From the NCBI RefSeq assembly GCF_001522585.2, contig NZ_CP013373.1, positions 2,914,001 through 2,978,000 on the forward strand: 64,000 bases of DNA, given 5' to 3'. The position numbers and the translations under genes were made by a program. The notes under the pieces are model-generated. The model was given only the letters and a program-made list of their open reading frames with translations, ran no database searches and was not told the DNA's origin. This DNA is from Burkholderia sp. NRF60-BP8 (GTDB taxonomy: Bacteria; Pseudomonadota; Gammaproteobacteria; Burkholderiales; Burkholderiaceae). Positions 18,113 through 26,762 of the stretch are shown in pieces (within the stretch, counting starts at the first letter, position 1; each line of letters begins with the position of its first letter).

Positions 18113-19981
18113 TCAATAGCCCGCTGGATACTCGGCTTGCTCGCGGTTCCGCTGCTGCAACGCCCACATCTGCGCATACAGCCCGTCGGCGCGCACGAGT
18201 TCGTCGTGCGTGCCGCGCTCGACGATCCGCCCGTGGTCCATCACGAGAATCTGCTGCGCGTGCACGACCGTCGACAGCCGGTGCGCGATCACGAGCGTCG
18301 TGCGATGCCGCGCGATCTGGTCGAGTTCGTGCTGGATCGCGCGTTCCGAGCGCGAATCGAGCGCCGACGTCGCTTCGTCGAACAGCAGCACCGGTGGATC
18401 CTTCAGCAGCGTCCGCGCGATCGCGACGCGCTGCTTTTCGCCGCCCGACAGCTTCAGCCCGCGCTCGCCGACCGGCGTGTCATAGCCCTTCGGCAACCCC
18501 TCGATGAAATCGTGGATGTGCGCGGCGCGCGCGGCCGCGACCACTTCGTCGCGCGTCGCCGTCGGCCGGCCGTACGCGATGTTGTAGTAGATCGAGTCGT
18601 TGAACAGCACGGTGTCCTGCGGCACGATCCCGATCGATGCGCGCAGCGATTCCTGCGTGACGTCGCGGATGTCCTGGCCGTCGATCCGGATCGCGCCGCC
18701 CGCCTGCCGGTCGAGATCGTAGAAGCGGAACAGCAGCCGCGACAACGTCGACTTCCCCGAACCGCTGTGGCCGACCACCGCAGTCGTCGTGCCGGCCTCG
18801 ATCGTAAACGTCACGTCGTGCAGGATCTGCCGCGACGGCTCGTACGCGAAGTTCACGTGCTCGAAGCGCACCTGCGCGCCGGCCACCGCGAGCGGCGGCG
18901 CATCGGGCCGGTCGGCCACTTCCTTCGGCGCCGACAGCAGCCCGAACATCCGGTCCATGTCGGTCAGGCTCTGCTTCAGCTCGCGATAGACGACGCCGAG
19001 GAAGTTCAGCGGAATGTACAGCTGCAGCATGAACGTGTTGATCAGCACGAGATCGCCGAGCGTCAGCTTGCCCGCGAGCACGCCCTGGGTTGCGCGCCAC
19101 AGGATGAACACGAGCCCCGTGCCGATGATCGCCTGCTGGCCGAAGTTCAGCACCGACAGCGAGTTCTGCGAACGGATCGCGGCCTTCCGGTAGCGCTTCA
19201 GGTTCTCGTCGTAGCGTTGCGCCTCCCACTCCTCGTTGCCGAAGTACTTCACCGTCTCGTAGTTGATCAGCGAGTCGATCGCCCGCGAGTTCGCGCGCGA
19301 ATCGAGTTCGTTCATCGTGCGGCGGAAATGCGTGCGCCAGTTGGTGACCTTCACGGTGAACACGATGTACGTGACGAGCGCCGCGAACGTCACGTACGCG
19401 TAGTAGGCCTCGTACTTGACCACGAAGAAGCCGAGCACGAGCCCGACCTCGACGAGCGTCGGCAGGATGCTGTACAGCGAATACGAAATCAGTTGCTGGA
19501 TGCCGCGCGTGCCGCGCTCGATGTCGCGCGACATGCCGCCCGTCTGGCGCTCGAGGTGAAACCGCAGCGACAGCCCGTGCAGATGCCGGAACACCTGCAG
19601 CGCGAGCTGGCGCACCGCGCTCTCGGTGACTTTCGAGAACAGGATTTCGCGCAGCTCGGTAAAGAGCGACGTCGACAGCCGCACGAGCGCATACGCGACG
19701 ACCAGCAGCCCGACGCCGCCCGCGAGCACGATCCCGGCCGACTGCTCGGCACGGCCGAGCGCGGTGAGCTGCTGCACGGCGGACAGATGATCGACGATGC
19801 GCTTCATCACGACCGGCACGCCGAGGTTCGCGACCTTCGCACCGATCAGGCAGCCGAGCGCGAGTGCGACGCGCCATTTGTAGGTGGTCAGGTACGGCAG
19901 CAGCGACCGGATGGTCTGCCAGTCGTTGCGAGGCCCGGTCGAAGCCGGCGCGGGCTCGCCGGAAGCGGGAAATCGGCGCAT
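18113..19981 (-). CDS. Atm1/HMT1-type ABC exporter (fused permease and ATPase)
   Basis: A 622-residue half-transporter. The membrane domain covers about residues 45-330 and contains SRAIDSLINYETVKYFGNEE-type sequence, the Atm1/ABCB7 family hallmark. The nucleotide-binding domain has Walker A GHSGSGKSTLSRLL, signature LSGGEKQRVAIART, Walker B VLLFDEATSALD and the switch His in VIAHRLSTV. Proteins of this class export glutathione-linked or sulphur-containing compounds and help with metal homeostasis. ATG 19981 (MRRFPASGEP) is chosen because the longer frame upstream is only Arg-rich. Gene stands alone, convergent with the inserted module and divergent from the thioesterase. Confidence 0.9.
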   Translation of the reverse strand: MRRFPASGEPAPASTGPRNDWQTIRSLLPYLTTYKWRVALALGCLIGAKVANLGVPVVMKRIVDHLSAVQQLTALGRAEQSAGIVLAGGVGLLVVAYALVRLSTSLFTELREILFSKVTESAVRQLALQVFRHLHGLSLRFHLERQTGGMSRDIERGTRGIQQLISYSLYSILPTLVEVGLVLGFFVVKYEAYYAYVTFAALVTYIVFTVKVTNWRTHFRRTMNELDSRANSRAIDSLINYETVKYFGNEEWEAQRYDENLKRYRKAAIRSQNSLSVLNFGQQAIIGTGLVFILWRATQGVLAGKLTLGDLVLINTFMLQLYIPLNFLGVVYRELKQSLTDMDRMFGLLSAPKEVADRPDAPPLAVAGAQVRFEHVNFAYEPSRQILHDVTFTIEAGTTTAVVGHSGSGKSTLSRLLFRFYDLDRQAGGAIRIDGQDIRDVTQESLRASIGIVPQDTVLFNDSIYYNIAYGRPTATRDEVVAAARAAHIHDFIEGLPKGYDTPVGERGLKLSGGEKQRVAIARTLLKDPPVLLFDEATSALDSRSERAIQHELDQIARHRTTLVIAHRLSTVVHAQQILVMDHGRIVERGTHDELVRADGLYAQMWALQQRNREQAEYPAGY

Positions 19982-20141
19982 GGGGGAAGGGTTGTGCGGC
20001 GGTACGGGCCGCGCGGATCGGCGGCCAGCTCGCGCGCTTTCTCGTACAATTTGCGAACGTTGTATTGTCGCAGAAGCCGCTTCGCGCCGCTGCCGGCGCC
20101 CTCGCCGGCCACGCTGCGCGCGGCGGCCCATTTATTACAGG

Positions 20142-20159
20142 ATGAAAGCCCCGCCATGA
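20142..20159 (+). other. Five-codon mini-ORF overlapping the thioesterase start
   Basis: ATG AAA GCC CCG CCA TGA encodes MKAPP and its TGA overlaps the ATG at 20156. An AGGA lies just before it. It could couple initiation of the thioesterase gene or simply be chance. Confidence 0.3.
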
Positions 20160-20551
20160 CCGATTCGACCCTCGAACTCCCGCAGAAGCAGCCCGCGCTG
20201 CGCGTCGTCCCGCAACCGCACGACGCGAACGTTCACGGCGACGTGTTCGGCGGCTGGATCATGTCGCAGGTCGACATCGCCGGTTCGATCCCCGCGAGCC
20301 AGCGCGCGAACGGCCGCGTCGCGACGGTCGCGGTCAATTCGTTCGTGTTCAAGCAGCCGGTATTCGTCGGCGATCTGCTGAGCTTCTACGCGACCATCAC
20401 GCGCACCGGCAACACGTCGATCACGGTCGACGTCGAGGTGTATGCGCAGCGCATGCGCCTGATGGGCGAAATCGTGAAGGTCACCGAAGCGACGCTCACG
20501 TACGTCGCGACCGGCCCCGACCGCAAGCCGCGGCAACTGCCGCCGCTGTAA
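20156..20551 (+). CDS. YciA-like acyl-CoA thioesterase (hotdog fold)
   Basis: A 131-residue hotdog-fold protein. The N-terminal catalytic block DANVHGDVFGGWIMSQVDIA matches the YciA/acyl-CoA hydrolase signature, with the catalytic Asp at about residue 40 and the HGDVFGGW helix start. RVATVAVNSFVFKQPVFVGDLLSFYA is the central strand region and TRTGNTSITVDVEVYAQ follows. It hydrolyses acyl-CoA esters to free acid and CoA; YciA proteins accept a wide range of chain lengths. It is divergent from the ABC exporter and convergent with the nitrate-reductase-associated gene. Confidence 0.88.
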   Translation: MTDSTLELPQKQPALRVVPQPHDANVHGDVFGGWIMSQVDIAGSIPASQRANGRVATVAVNSFVFKQPVFVGDLLSFYATITRTGNTSITVDVEVYAQRMRLMGEIVKVTEATLTYVATGPDRKPRQLPPL

Positions 20552-20607
20552 CCGCGTACCGGCGCGGCGCCGACCGGTCCGTCCGCGCGGCGCTCCCCAG
20601 GGGCCCG

Positions 20608-21090
20608 TCAGTGCGTGGCCGTCAGCCCGAACTCCCGCATCGCCGGCACGAAGTCGTGATTGAGCGTCGGCTTGCGCGACAGCTTCGTCAGCACGTAGCG
20701 CTGGAACGGCGCGAGCCGCTGCCACTGCTCGAGCGTGGGCGCCGGCAGCCCGGCCAGCGCGCTCTGCTGCACGAGCGCGTCCGGCACGGTGTCGGTCGCG
20801 CGCCAGCTCGGCTGCTGGTCCGGCTGGAACCACGACGGTTCGAGGTCGGCGTGCGTGCGCAGCATTTCGAACAGCGCGTGATCGAAGTTGGGCTCGATCG
20901 CGGTGTCGTCGTCGGCCGGAAAGCGCGCGAGCAGCTTGCGGTCCTCGAGCGGCAGCAGCTGCCACTGTTCGAGCGAAATCCACAGCCCGAAGCGGTCGAG
21001 ATTGAAACGCACGATCATCGGGATGTACGTGAAGTTTTCCGACGAATCGTGTTCGAAGTTGAAGAGCAACGGAGCGTCGCTGAGTCCCAT
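20608..21090 (-). CDS. Nitrate-reductase-associated protein (NarM-like)
   Basis: A 160-residue cytoplasmic protein matching the nitrate-reductase-associated family (TIGR02664/NarM-like): LLFNFEHDSSENFTYIPMIV near residues 8-27, then RFNLDRFGLWISLEQWQLLP and later TLEQWQRLAPFQRYVLTKLS. NarM is needed for active assimilatory nitrate reductase in cyanobacteria; what the homologue does in Burkholderia is not known. It is divergent from fdhD, the sulphurtransferase for molybdenum-cofactor enzymes, which fits a maturation role. The family assignment is from memory of the motif and should be confirmed by profile search. Confidence 0.7.
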   Translation of the reverse strand: MGLSDAPLLFNFEHDSSENFTYIPMIVRFNLDRFGLWISLEQWQLLPLEDRKLLARFPADDDTAIEPNFDHALFEMLRTHADLEPSWFQPDQQPSWRATDTVPDALVQQSALAGLPAPTLEQWQRLAPFQRYVLTKLSRKPTLNHDFVPAMREFGLTATH

Positions 21091-21210
21091 GGTCGTTACC
21101 TGACGTGGCGGATGCCGGCGCGGCCGGCTTGCCTGGGGTATTTTAGAACCTCTGCGCGCGGGCGGCGGCACGATCGTCGCCGGCCGTGCTTCGAATCAAC
21201 GGGAGTGCTC

Positions 21211-22059
21211 GTGAATCCGACCCAATCAGACACACCGCGCGACGAACTTCGCGACGAACCGCGCGGCGCGATCGAGCTGCTCGTGAGCCGCACGCGCGGC
21301 GGCGCGGTCGAGGCCGCGCACGACTTCGTCGGCCAGGAATGGCCGGTCGCCCTCGTCTTCAACGGCATCTCGCACGCGGTGATGATGTGTACGCCGTGCG
21401 ATCTCGAAGCGTTCGCGGTCGGCTTCGCGATCTCGGAAGGGATCGTCGCGCGCGGCAGCGACATCAAGGACATCGACGTGATCCTGCACGCCGACGCGCC
21501 GCTGCCGCATGCGGAAGTCCACCTGGAAGTCGTCCAGCAGGCGTTCGCCGCGCTGAAGGACCGGCGCCGCGCGCTCGCGGGGCGCACCGGCTGCGGCGTC
21601 TGCGGAATCGAAAGCATCGACCTGCTCGACCTTGCGCCCGAACGCGTGCCCGATACCGGCTTTCTCGCGCGCCTCGCGCCCGACGCGCTGGCGCGTACAG
21701 CGCATGCGCTGCCGGCACACCAGGCGCTCACGAAACTGACCGGCGGCCTGCATGCGGCCGCATGGTGCGACGCAACAGGCGCGATCCGGACGGCATTCGA
21801 GGACGTCGGCCGCCACAATGCGCTCGACAAGCTGATCGGCTCGCTCGTGCTGTCGCGCGCCGATCCCACCGACGGCTTCGTGTTCCTGTCGAGCCGCGCG
21901 AGCTACGAGCTCGTACGCAAGGCCGCGCGGGTCGGCATCCCGCTGGTCGCGACCATCTCCGCGCCGTCGTCGCTCGCGATCGAGATCGCGAAGGCGGCCG
22001 GCTTGCGGCTCGTCAGCTTCTGCCGCGAAACGGGTTACGTCGACTACGGCACGGCCTGA
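21211..22059 (+). CDS. fdhD: Formate dehydrogenase accessory sulphurtransferase FdhD
   Basis: FdhD passes sulphur from a cysteine desulphurase to the bis-MGD cofactor, activating formate dehydrogenase. The 282-residue product carries the essential CxxC motif in GRTGCGVCGIESIDLL, the earlier VFNGISHAVMMCTPCDLEAFAVGF block and the cofactor-binding EDVGRHNALDKLIG region. GTG at 21211 is taken as start since GGGAG is 5 nt upstream; a GTG at 21205 is the alternative. No formate dehydrogenase structural gene lies in the window; the neighbour is the divergent nitrate-reductase-associated gene. Confidence 0.94.
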   Translation: MNPTQSDTPRDELRDEPRGAIELLVSRTRGGAVEAAHDFVGQEWPVALVFNGISHAVMMCTPCDLEAFAVGFAISEGIVARGSDIKDIDVILHADAPLPHAEVHLEVVQQAFAALKDRRRALAGRTGCGVCGIESIDLLDLAPERVPDTGFLARLAPDALARTAHALPAHQALTKLTGGLHAAAWCDATGAIRTAFEDVGRHNALDKLIGSLVLSRADPTDGFVFLSSRASYELVRKAARVGIPLVATISAPSSLAIEIAKAAGLRLVSFCRETGYVDYGTA

Positions 22060-22111
22060 TCGCGGTCGCGGCCGCGCAACGCGCGATGCACCGCCGCGCG
22101 GCCTGCTCCGT

Positions 22112-22879
22112 TCAGTCGAACTGACGGAAATCCGGCTTGCGCTTCTCGAAGAACGCCGTCATCGCCTCGCGTGCCTCCGGCGCGCGCAGCATCTCGGCGA
22201 AGTGGCGCGCTTCCTCGGCCATCCGCGCGGGCGTCGCCACGCCGCCCGTCTCCTTCAACAGCGCCTTCGTCACACGCAGCGAAGCCGCCGGCAACGCCGC
22301 CAGCTTCGCCGCCTGCTTCGCCGCGAATGCGTCGAGTTCGGCCGCCGGCAGCACGCGATTGACGATGCCGATCCGGTGCGCTTCCAGCGCGTCGAACGCC
22401 TCGCCGAGCAACAGCTTCTCGGCGGCGACCTGATGGCCGGCCAGGCGCGGCAGCAACGCGCTCGACGCCGCTTCCGGGCACAGCCCGAGCTGCACGAACG
22501 GCAGCGAGAACGTTGCGGTGTCGGCCGCGTAGACCAGATCGCAGTGCAGCAGCATCGTCACGCCGACCCCGACCGCGATGCCCGGCACCGCCGCCACGAT
22601 CGGCTTGCTCGCGCCGCTGATCCGCGCCAGAAACTGGAAGACCGATGCGGTGTCGTCCTTCGGCGGCGACTTCAGGAAGTCCTCGAGATCGTTCCCCGAG
22701 CTGAAATTGCCGTCGCTGCCGCGCAGCAGGATCGCGCGGACCGCCTTGTCTTCCTGCGCGTCGGCGAGCGCATCGGCCATCGTCTGGTACATCGCCGCCG
22801 TCAGCGCATTCTTCTTCGCCGGGCGCGCGATCGTGATCGTCATCACGCCGTCGGCGCGTTCCACTTGAATGTCGGCCAC
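22112..22879 (-). CDS. Enoyl-CoA hydratase/isomerase family protein
   Basis: A 255-residue crotonase-fold protein. The oxyanion-hole blocks are FSSGNDLEDFLKSPP and AVPGIAVGVGVTMLLHCDLVYA, followed by PFVQLGLCPEAASSALLPRL, in which a Glu lies at the first catalytic position. C-terminal FEKRKPDF is a common ending of crotonase proteins. It hydrates trans-2-enoyl-CoA in fatty-acid or related acyl-CoA breakdown. It lies downstream of the thiolase gene on the same strand, but a strong terminator stands between them, so it may have its own promoter. Confidence 0.85.
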   Translation of the reverse strand: MADIQVERADGVMTITIARPAKKNALTAAMYQTMADALADAQEDKAVRAILLRGSDGNFSSGNDLEDFLKSPPKDDTASVFQFLARISGASKPIVAAVPGIAVGVGVTMLLHCDLVYAADTATFSLPFVQLGLCPEAASSALLPRLAGHQVAAEKLLLGEAFDALEAHRIGIVNRVLPAAELDAFAAKQAAKLAALPAASLRVTKALLKETGGVATPARMAEEARHFAEMLRAPEAREAMTAFFEKRKPDFRQFD

Positions 22880-22912
22880 AACCGTCTCCTTGAACTGTCC
22901 TCTACCGGAATG

Positions 22913-22946
22913 AAAAACGGTGCGCGAGCTCGTGGCCCGCGCACCG
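22913..22946 (-). terminator. Terminator downstream of the thiolase gene
   Basis: On the minus strand CGGTGCGCG pairs with CGCGCACCG (22938-22946 and 22918-22926) and is followed by five T (22913-22917). It lies 25 nt past the thiolase stop and ahead of the enoyl-CoA hydratase gene. Confidence 0.8.
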
Positions 22947-22970
22947 TCGTCGTTTTTCGTCGCGTCCCGC

Positions 22971-24170
22971 TTACAGGCGTTCGATGATGCCCGCCGCGCC
23001 CATGCCGGTGCCGACGCACATCGTGACCATCCCGTATTTCAGGTTGCGGCGGCGCAGGCCGTGCACGACGGTCGCCGCGCGGATCGCGCCGGTCGCGCCG
23101 AGCGGGTGGCCCAGCGCGATCGCGCCGCCGACCGGGTTGACCTTCGACGGATCGAGGCCGAGATCGCGGATCACCGCCAGCGACTGCGCGGCGAACGCCT
23201 CGTTCAGCTCGATCCAGTCGAGATCGTCCTGCTTCAGGCCGGCGGCCTTCAGCGCGGCCGGAATCGCTTCCTTCGGGCCGATGCCCATGATTTCCGGCGG
23301 CACGCCGCGCACCGCGAAGCTCACGAAGCGCGCGAGAGGCGTCAGGTTGAATTCCTTGAGCACCTTCTCCGACACGACGAGCAGCGCGCCCGCGCCGTCC
23401 GACGTCTGCGAGCTGTTGCCGGCCGTGACCGAACCCTTGTTCGCGAACACTGTGCGCAGCTTCGCGAGGCCTTCGAGCGACGTATCCGCGCGCGGGCCTT
23501 CGTCGAGCTTGATCTCGCGCGTCTTCACGTCGACTTCGCCCGTCGCGAGATTCGGGAAGCGCTCGGTGATCGTGTACGCGGCGATTTCGTCGCCGAACTC
23601 GCCGGCCTGCTGCGCGGCGAGCGCCTTGCGGTGCGACTCGACCGAGAACGCGTCCTGGTCCTCGCGGCTCACCTTCCACTGTTCCGCCACGCGCTCGGCC
23701 GTCAGGCCCATCCCGTATGCGATGCCGAAGTCTTCGCTACGATCGAAGATGTGCGGCGACATCGACGGCTTGTTGCCCATCATCGGCACCATGCTCATCG
23801 ATTCGCAGCCGCCCGCGAAGATCGCGTCCGATTCGCCGACGCGGATGCGGTCGGCCGCCATCGCGAGCGCGGTGACGCCCGACGCGCAGAAGCGGTTGAC
23901 CGTCACGCCGCCGACCGTCTGCGGCAGACCTGCGAGCAGCGCGCCCATCCGCGCGACGTTCAGCCCTTGTTCGGCTTCCGGAATCGCGCAGCCGATGATC
24001 GCGTCCTCGATCACCTTCGTGTCGAGACCGGGCACCTGCGCGACCGCCGACTTGATCGCGTGGACCAGCAGCTCGTCCGGCCGCGTGTTCTTGAAGACAC
24101 CGCGCGGGGCCTTGCCGATCGGCGTGCGGCTGGCGGCGACGATGTATGCGTCTTGCAATTGTTTGCTCAT
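22971..24170 (-). CDS. Acetyl-CoA C-acyltransferase (FadA-type thiolase)
   Basis: A 399-residue thiolase that releases acetyl-CoA from 3-ketoacyl-CoA, the last step of beta-oxidation. The nucleophilic Cys is in NRFCASGVTALAMA (about residue 91), the active-site His in GGAIALGHPLGATGAIR and the second Cys in MVTMCVGTGMGAAGI close to the C-terminus. It starts 31 nt after the FadB-like gene and is followed by a terminator. FadA of E. coli is similar; here the gene is part of a TetR-headed operon, so FadA-like is an inference on role. Confidence 0.92.
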   Translation of the reverse strand: MSKQLQDAYIVAASRTPIGKAPRGVFKNTRPDELLVHAIKSAVAQVPGLDTKVIEDAIIGCAIPEAEQGLNVARMGALLAGLPQTVGGVTVNRFCASGVTALAMAADRIRVGESDAIFAGGCESMSMVPMMGNKPSMSPHIFDRSEDFGIAYGMGLTAERVAEQWKVSREDQDAFSVESHRKALAAQQAGEFGDEIAAYTITERFPNLATGEVDVKTREIKLDEGPRADTSLEGLAKLRTVFANKGSVTAGNSSQTSDGAGALLVVSEKVLKEFNLTPLARFVSFAVRGVPPEIMGIGPKEAIPAALKAAGLKQDDLDWIELNEAFAAQSLAVIRDLGLDPSKVNPVGGAIALGHPLGATGAIRAATVVHGLRRRNLKYGMVTMCVGTGMGAAGIIERL

Positions 24171-24201
24171 TTCAGACTCCTTGTCCGCTCTGTCCGCTCG
24201 C

Positions 24202-26649
24202 TCAGTTACGCACCGGCTTGCCGGTCTGCAACATGCCCATGATCCGTTCCTGCGTCTTCTGCGTGCCGAGCAGCTCGACGAACGCGCGGCGCTCGAGCGC
24301 GAGCAGCCACTCTTCGTCGACGAGGCTGCCGGCTTCGACGTCGCCGCCGCACACGGCTTCGGCGATGCGGCTCGCGATCAGGAAGTCGTGGTCGCTGATG
24401 AAGCGGCCGTCGCGCATGTTGACGAGCTGCGCCTTGATCGTCGCGATCGCCGAGCGGCCCGCGACCGGCACGTCCTTCGCGCGCAGCGGCGCGCGGTAGC
24501 CGGTGTCGGCCAGCGCACGCGCTTCCTTCTTCGCGGTGTCGAGCAGTTCGAACACGTTGAAGACGATCGTGTCGGACGGCTTCACGTAGCCCATCGCACG
24601 TGCGTCGTGCGCGGACGACGACACCTTCGCCATCGCCGCGTTCTCGAACGACTTCGTGACGAACTTCAGGATGTCGGTGGTCGCATTCGCGGCCGTCGCC
24701 GCTTCCGCCGCGCGCAGCGCCGCTTCCTTCAGGCCGCCGCCCGCCGGCACGAGGCCGACGCCCACTTCGACGAGACCGATGTAGCTCTCGACGTGCACGA
24801 CGCGCTTCGCGCTGTGCAGCATCAGCTCGCACCCGCCGCCGAGCGCGATGCCCGACACGGCCGCCACCACCGGCACGTTCGCGTACTTCACGCGCAGCAT
24901 GCCTTCCTGGAACTTCTTCACGAACGGCTCGATGCCCTTCGCGCCGCCCATCATGAACGCAGGCATCGCCTCCTCGAGGTTCGCGCCGGCCGAGAACGGG
25001 CCGCCCGGCGTGCCGAGCTTCAGCGACGTCGGCTGCCAGATCACCACGCCCTTGTAGTCCTTCTCCGCGAGTTCGATCGCCTGCACGAGGCCGTCGATCA
25101 CGCTCGGCCCGATCGTGTTCATCTTCGACTTGAACGACACGATCACGACGTCGTCCTCACCCGCACGGTCGTCGACCCATGCACGCACCGCGTCGGTTTC
25201 GAACAGCGTCTTGCCGTACGTCTTCGGGTCGGCTCCCGCTGACGGGCCGGTTTCGCCGAGCAGCGGCGCACGGAACACCTGCTTGTCGTAGACCGCGAGG
25301 TCCGAACGCGGCACGAAGCGCTTCGACGCCGGCGCCCACGAGCCTTCGGCCGTGTGCACGCCGCCCTTCTCGGCGACCGGGCCTTCGAGCACCCACGACG
25401 GCAGCGGCACGTTCGCGAGCGCCTTGCCGGCCGCGATGTCTTCCTGCACCCATTCGGCGACCTGCTTCCAGCCGGCGGCCTGCCAGCCTTCGAACGGGCC
25501 TTCGTTCCAGCCGAAGCCCCAGCGGATCGCGAGGTCGACGTCGCGCGCGTTGTCGGCGATCGACTCGAGATGCACGCCGATGTAGTGGAACACGTCGCGG
25601 AAGATCGACCACAGGAATTGCGCATGCGGATGATTCGTCTCGCGCAGCAGCTTCAGGCGCTCCGCCGGCGGACGCTTCAGGATGCGGCCGACCGTTTCGT
25701 CCGCCTTCGCGCCCGAATCGACGTAGGTGCCCGTCTTCGCGTCGAGCACCTTGATCGCCTTGCCTTCCTTCTTGTAGAAGCCGCCGCCCGTCTTCTGGCC
25801 GAGCGCGCCCTGCTTCACCAGCTCGGCGAGCACGGCGGGCGTCTGGTAGACCGGGAAGAACGGATCGTCGGCGAGGTTGTCCTGCATCGTCTTGATCACG
25901 TGCGCCATCGTGTCGAGGCCGACCACGTCCGCGGTGCGGAACGTCGCCGACTTCGCGCGGCCGAGGCGGCTGCCCGTCAGATCGTCGACTTCGTCGAAGC
26001 GCAGGCCGAATTTCGCGGCTTCGGTGATCACCGCGAGGATCGAGAAGATGCCGACGCGGTTCGCGATGAAGTTCGGCGTGTCCTTCGCGCGCACGACGCC
26101 CTTGCCGACGACGCTCGTCAGGAAGGTTTCGAGCTGGTCGAGGATCTCCGGACGCGTGTGCGCGGTCGGAATCAGCTCGACGAGGTGCATGTAGCGCGGC
26201 GGATTGAAGAAGTGCACGCCGCAGAAGCGCGACTTCAGCTCGTCCGAGAAACCTTCGGACAACTTCGTGATCGACAGGCCCGACGTGTTGGTCGCGAAGA
26301 TCGCGTTCGGAGCGATGTGCGGCGCGACCTTCTTGTACAGGTCGTGCTTCCAGTCCATCCGCTCGGCGATCGCCTCGATCACGACGTCGCATTCGGCCAG
26401 CTTCGCGATGTCGTCTTCGTAGTTGGCCGCTTCGAGGTACTTCGCATCGTCCTTCACGCCGAACGGCGCGGGCGACAGCTTCTTCAGGTTCTCGATCGCC
26501 TTCAGCGCGATCGCGTTTTTCGGGCCTTCCTTGGCCGGCAGGTCGAACAGCAGCACCGGCACGCGCGCGTTGACGAGGTGCGCGGCGATCTGCGCGCCCA
26601 TCACGCCGGCGCCCAGCACGGCGACCTTGCGAATCAGGAAATTGCTCAC
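24202..26649 (-). CDS. 3-hydroxyacyl-CoA dehydrogenase/enoyl-CoA hydratase fusion
   Basis: An 815-residue bifunctional beta-oxidation enzyme with domain order opposite to E. coli FadB. The N-terminal NAD-binding domain opens with RKVAVLGAGVMGAQIAAHLV and carries the catalytic His/Glu region FCGVHFFNPPRYMHLVELI; the hydroxyacyl-CoA dehydrogenase C-terminal repeats follow (GLGQ-type GALGQKTGGGFYKK). The enoyl-CoA hydratase domain is C-terminal (about residues 480-700) with SAGANLEEAMPAF and AVSGIALGGGCELMLHS. This layout resembles B. subtilis FadN. Start is GTG 26649; the open frame runs on upstream through the dehydrogenase gene but has no coding meaning there. Confidence 0.92.
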   Translation of the reverse strand: MSNFLIRKVAVLGAGVMGAQIAAHLVNARVPVLLFDLPAKEGPKNAIALKAIENLKKLSPAPFGVKDDAKYLEAANYEDDIAKLAECDVVIEAIAERMDWKHDLYKKVAPHIAPNAIFATNTSGLSITKLSEGFSDELKSRFCGVHFFNPPRYMHLVELIPTAHTRPEILDQLETFLTSVVGKGVVRAKDTPNFIANRVGIFSILAVITEAAKFGLRFDEVDDLTGSRLGRAKSATFRTADVVGLDTMAHVIKTMQDNLADDPFFPVYQTPAVLAELVKQGALGQKTGGGFYKKEGKAIKVLDAKTGTYVDSGAKADETVGRILKRPPAERLKLLRETNHPHAQFLWSIFRDVFHYIGVHLESIADNARDVDLAIRWGFGWNEGPFEGWQAAGWKQVAEWVQEDIAAGKALANVPLPSWVLEGPVAEKGGVHTAEGSWAPASKRFVPRSDLAVYDKQVFRAPLLGETGPSAGADPKTYGKTLFETDAVRAWVDDRAGEDDVVIVSFKSKMNTIGPSVIDGLVQAIELAEKDYKGVVIWQPTSLKLGTPGGPFSAGANLEEAMPAFMMGGAKGIEPFVKKFQEGMLRVKYANVPVVAAVSGIALGGGCELMLHSAKRVVHVESYIGLVEVGVGLVPAGGGLKEAALRAAEAATAANATTDILKFVTKSFENAAMAKVSSSAHDARAMGYVKPSDTIVFNVFELLDTAKKEARALADTGYRAPLRAKDVPVAGRSAIATIKAQLVNMRDGRFISDHDFLIASRIAEAVCGGDVEAGSLVDEEWLLALERRAFVELLGTQKTQERIMGMLQTGKPVRN

Positions 26650-26762
26650 GGGATGTCTCCGGATAGTGTCGTGCAGCGCAGAATGTGAGAGCTGCACGGC
26701 GAAGTGAGTACCAGGAACCGTTGCGTTCGGGCGGCGCGCGGCGCGCCCCGCCCGGACTCGCG

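Noticed and set aside
18137..20140. Long plus-strand frame in front of the thioesterase
   Set aside because: Antisense to the ABC exporter; only the last 131 codons, from 20156, are a real protein.
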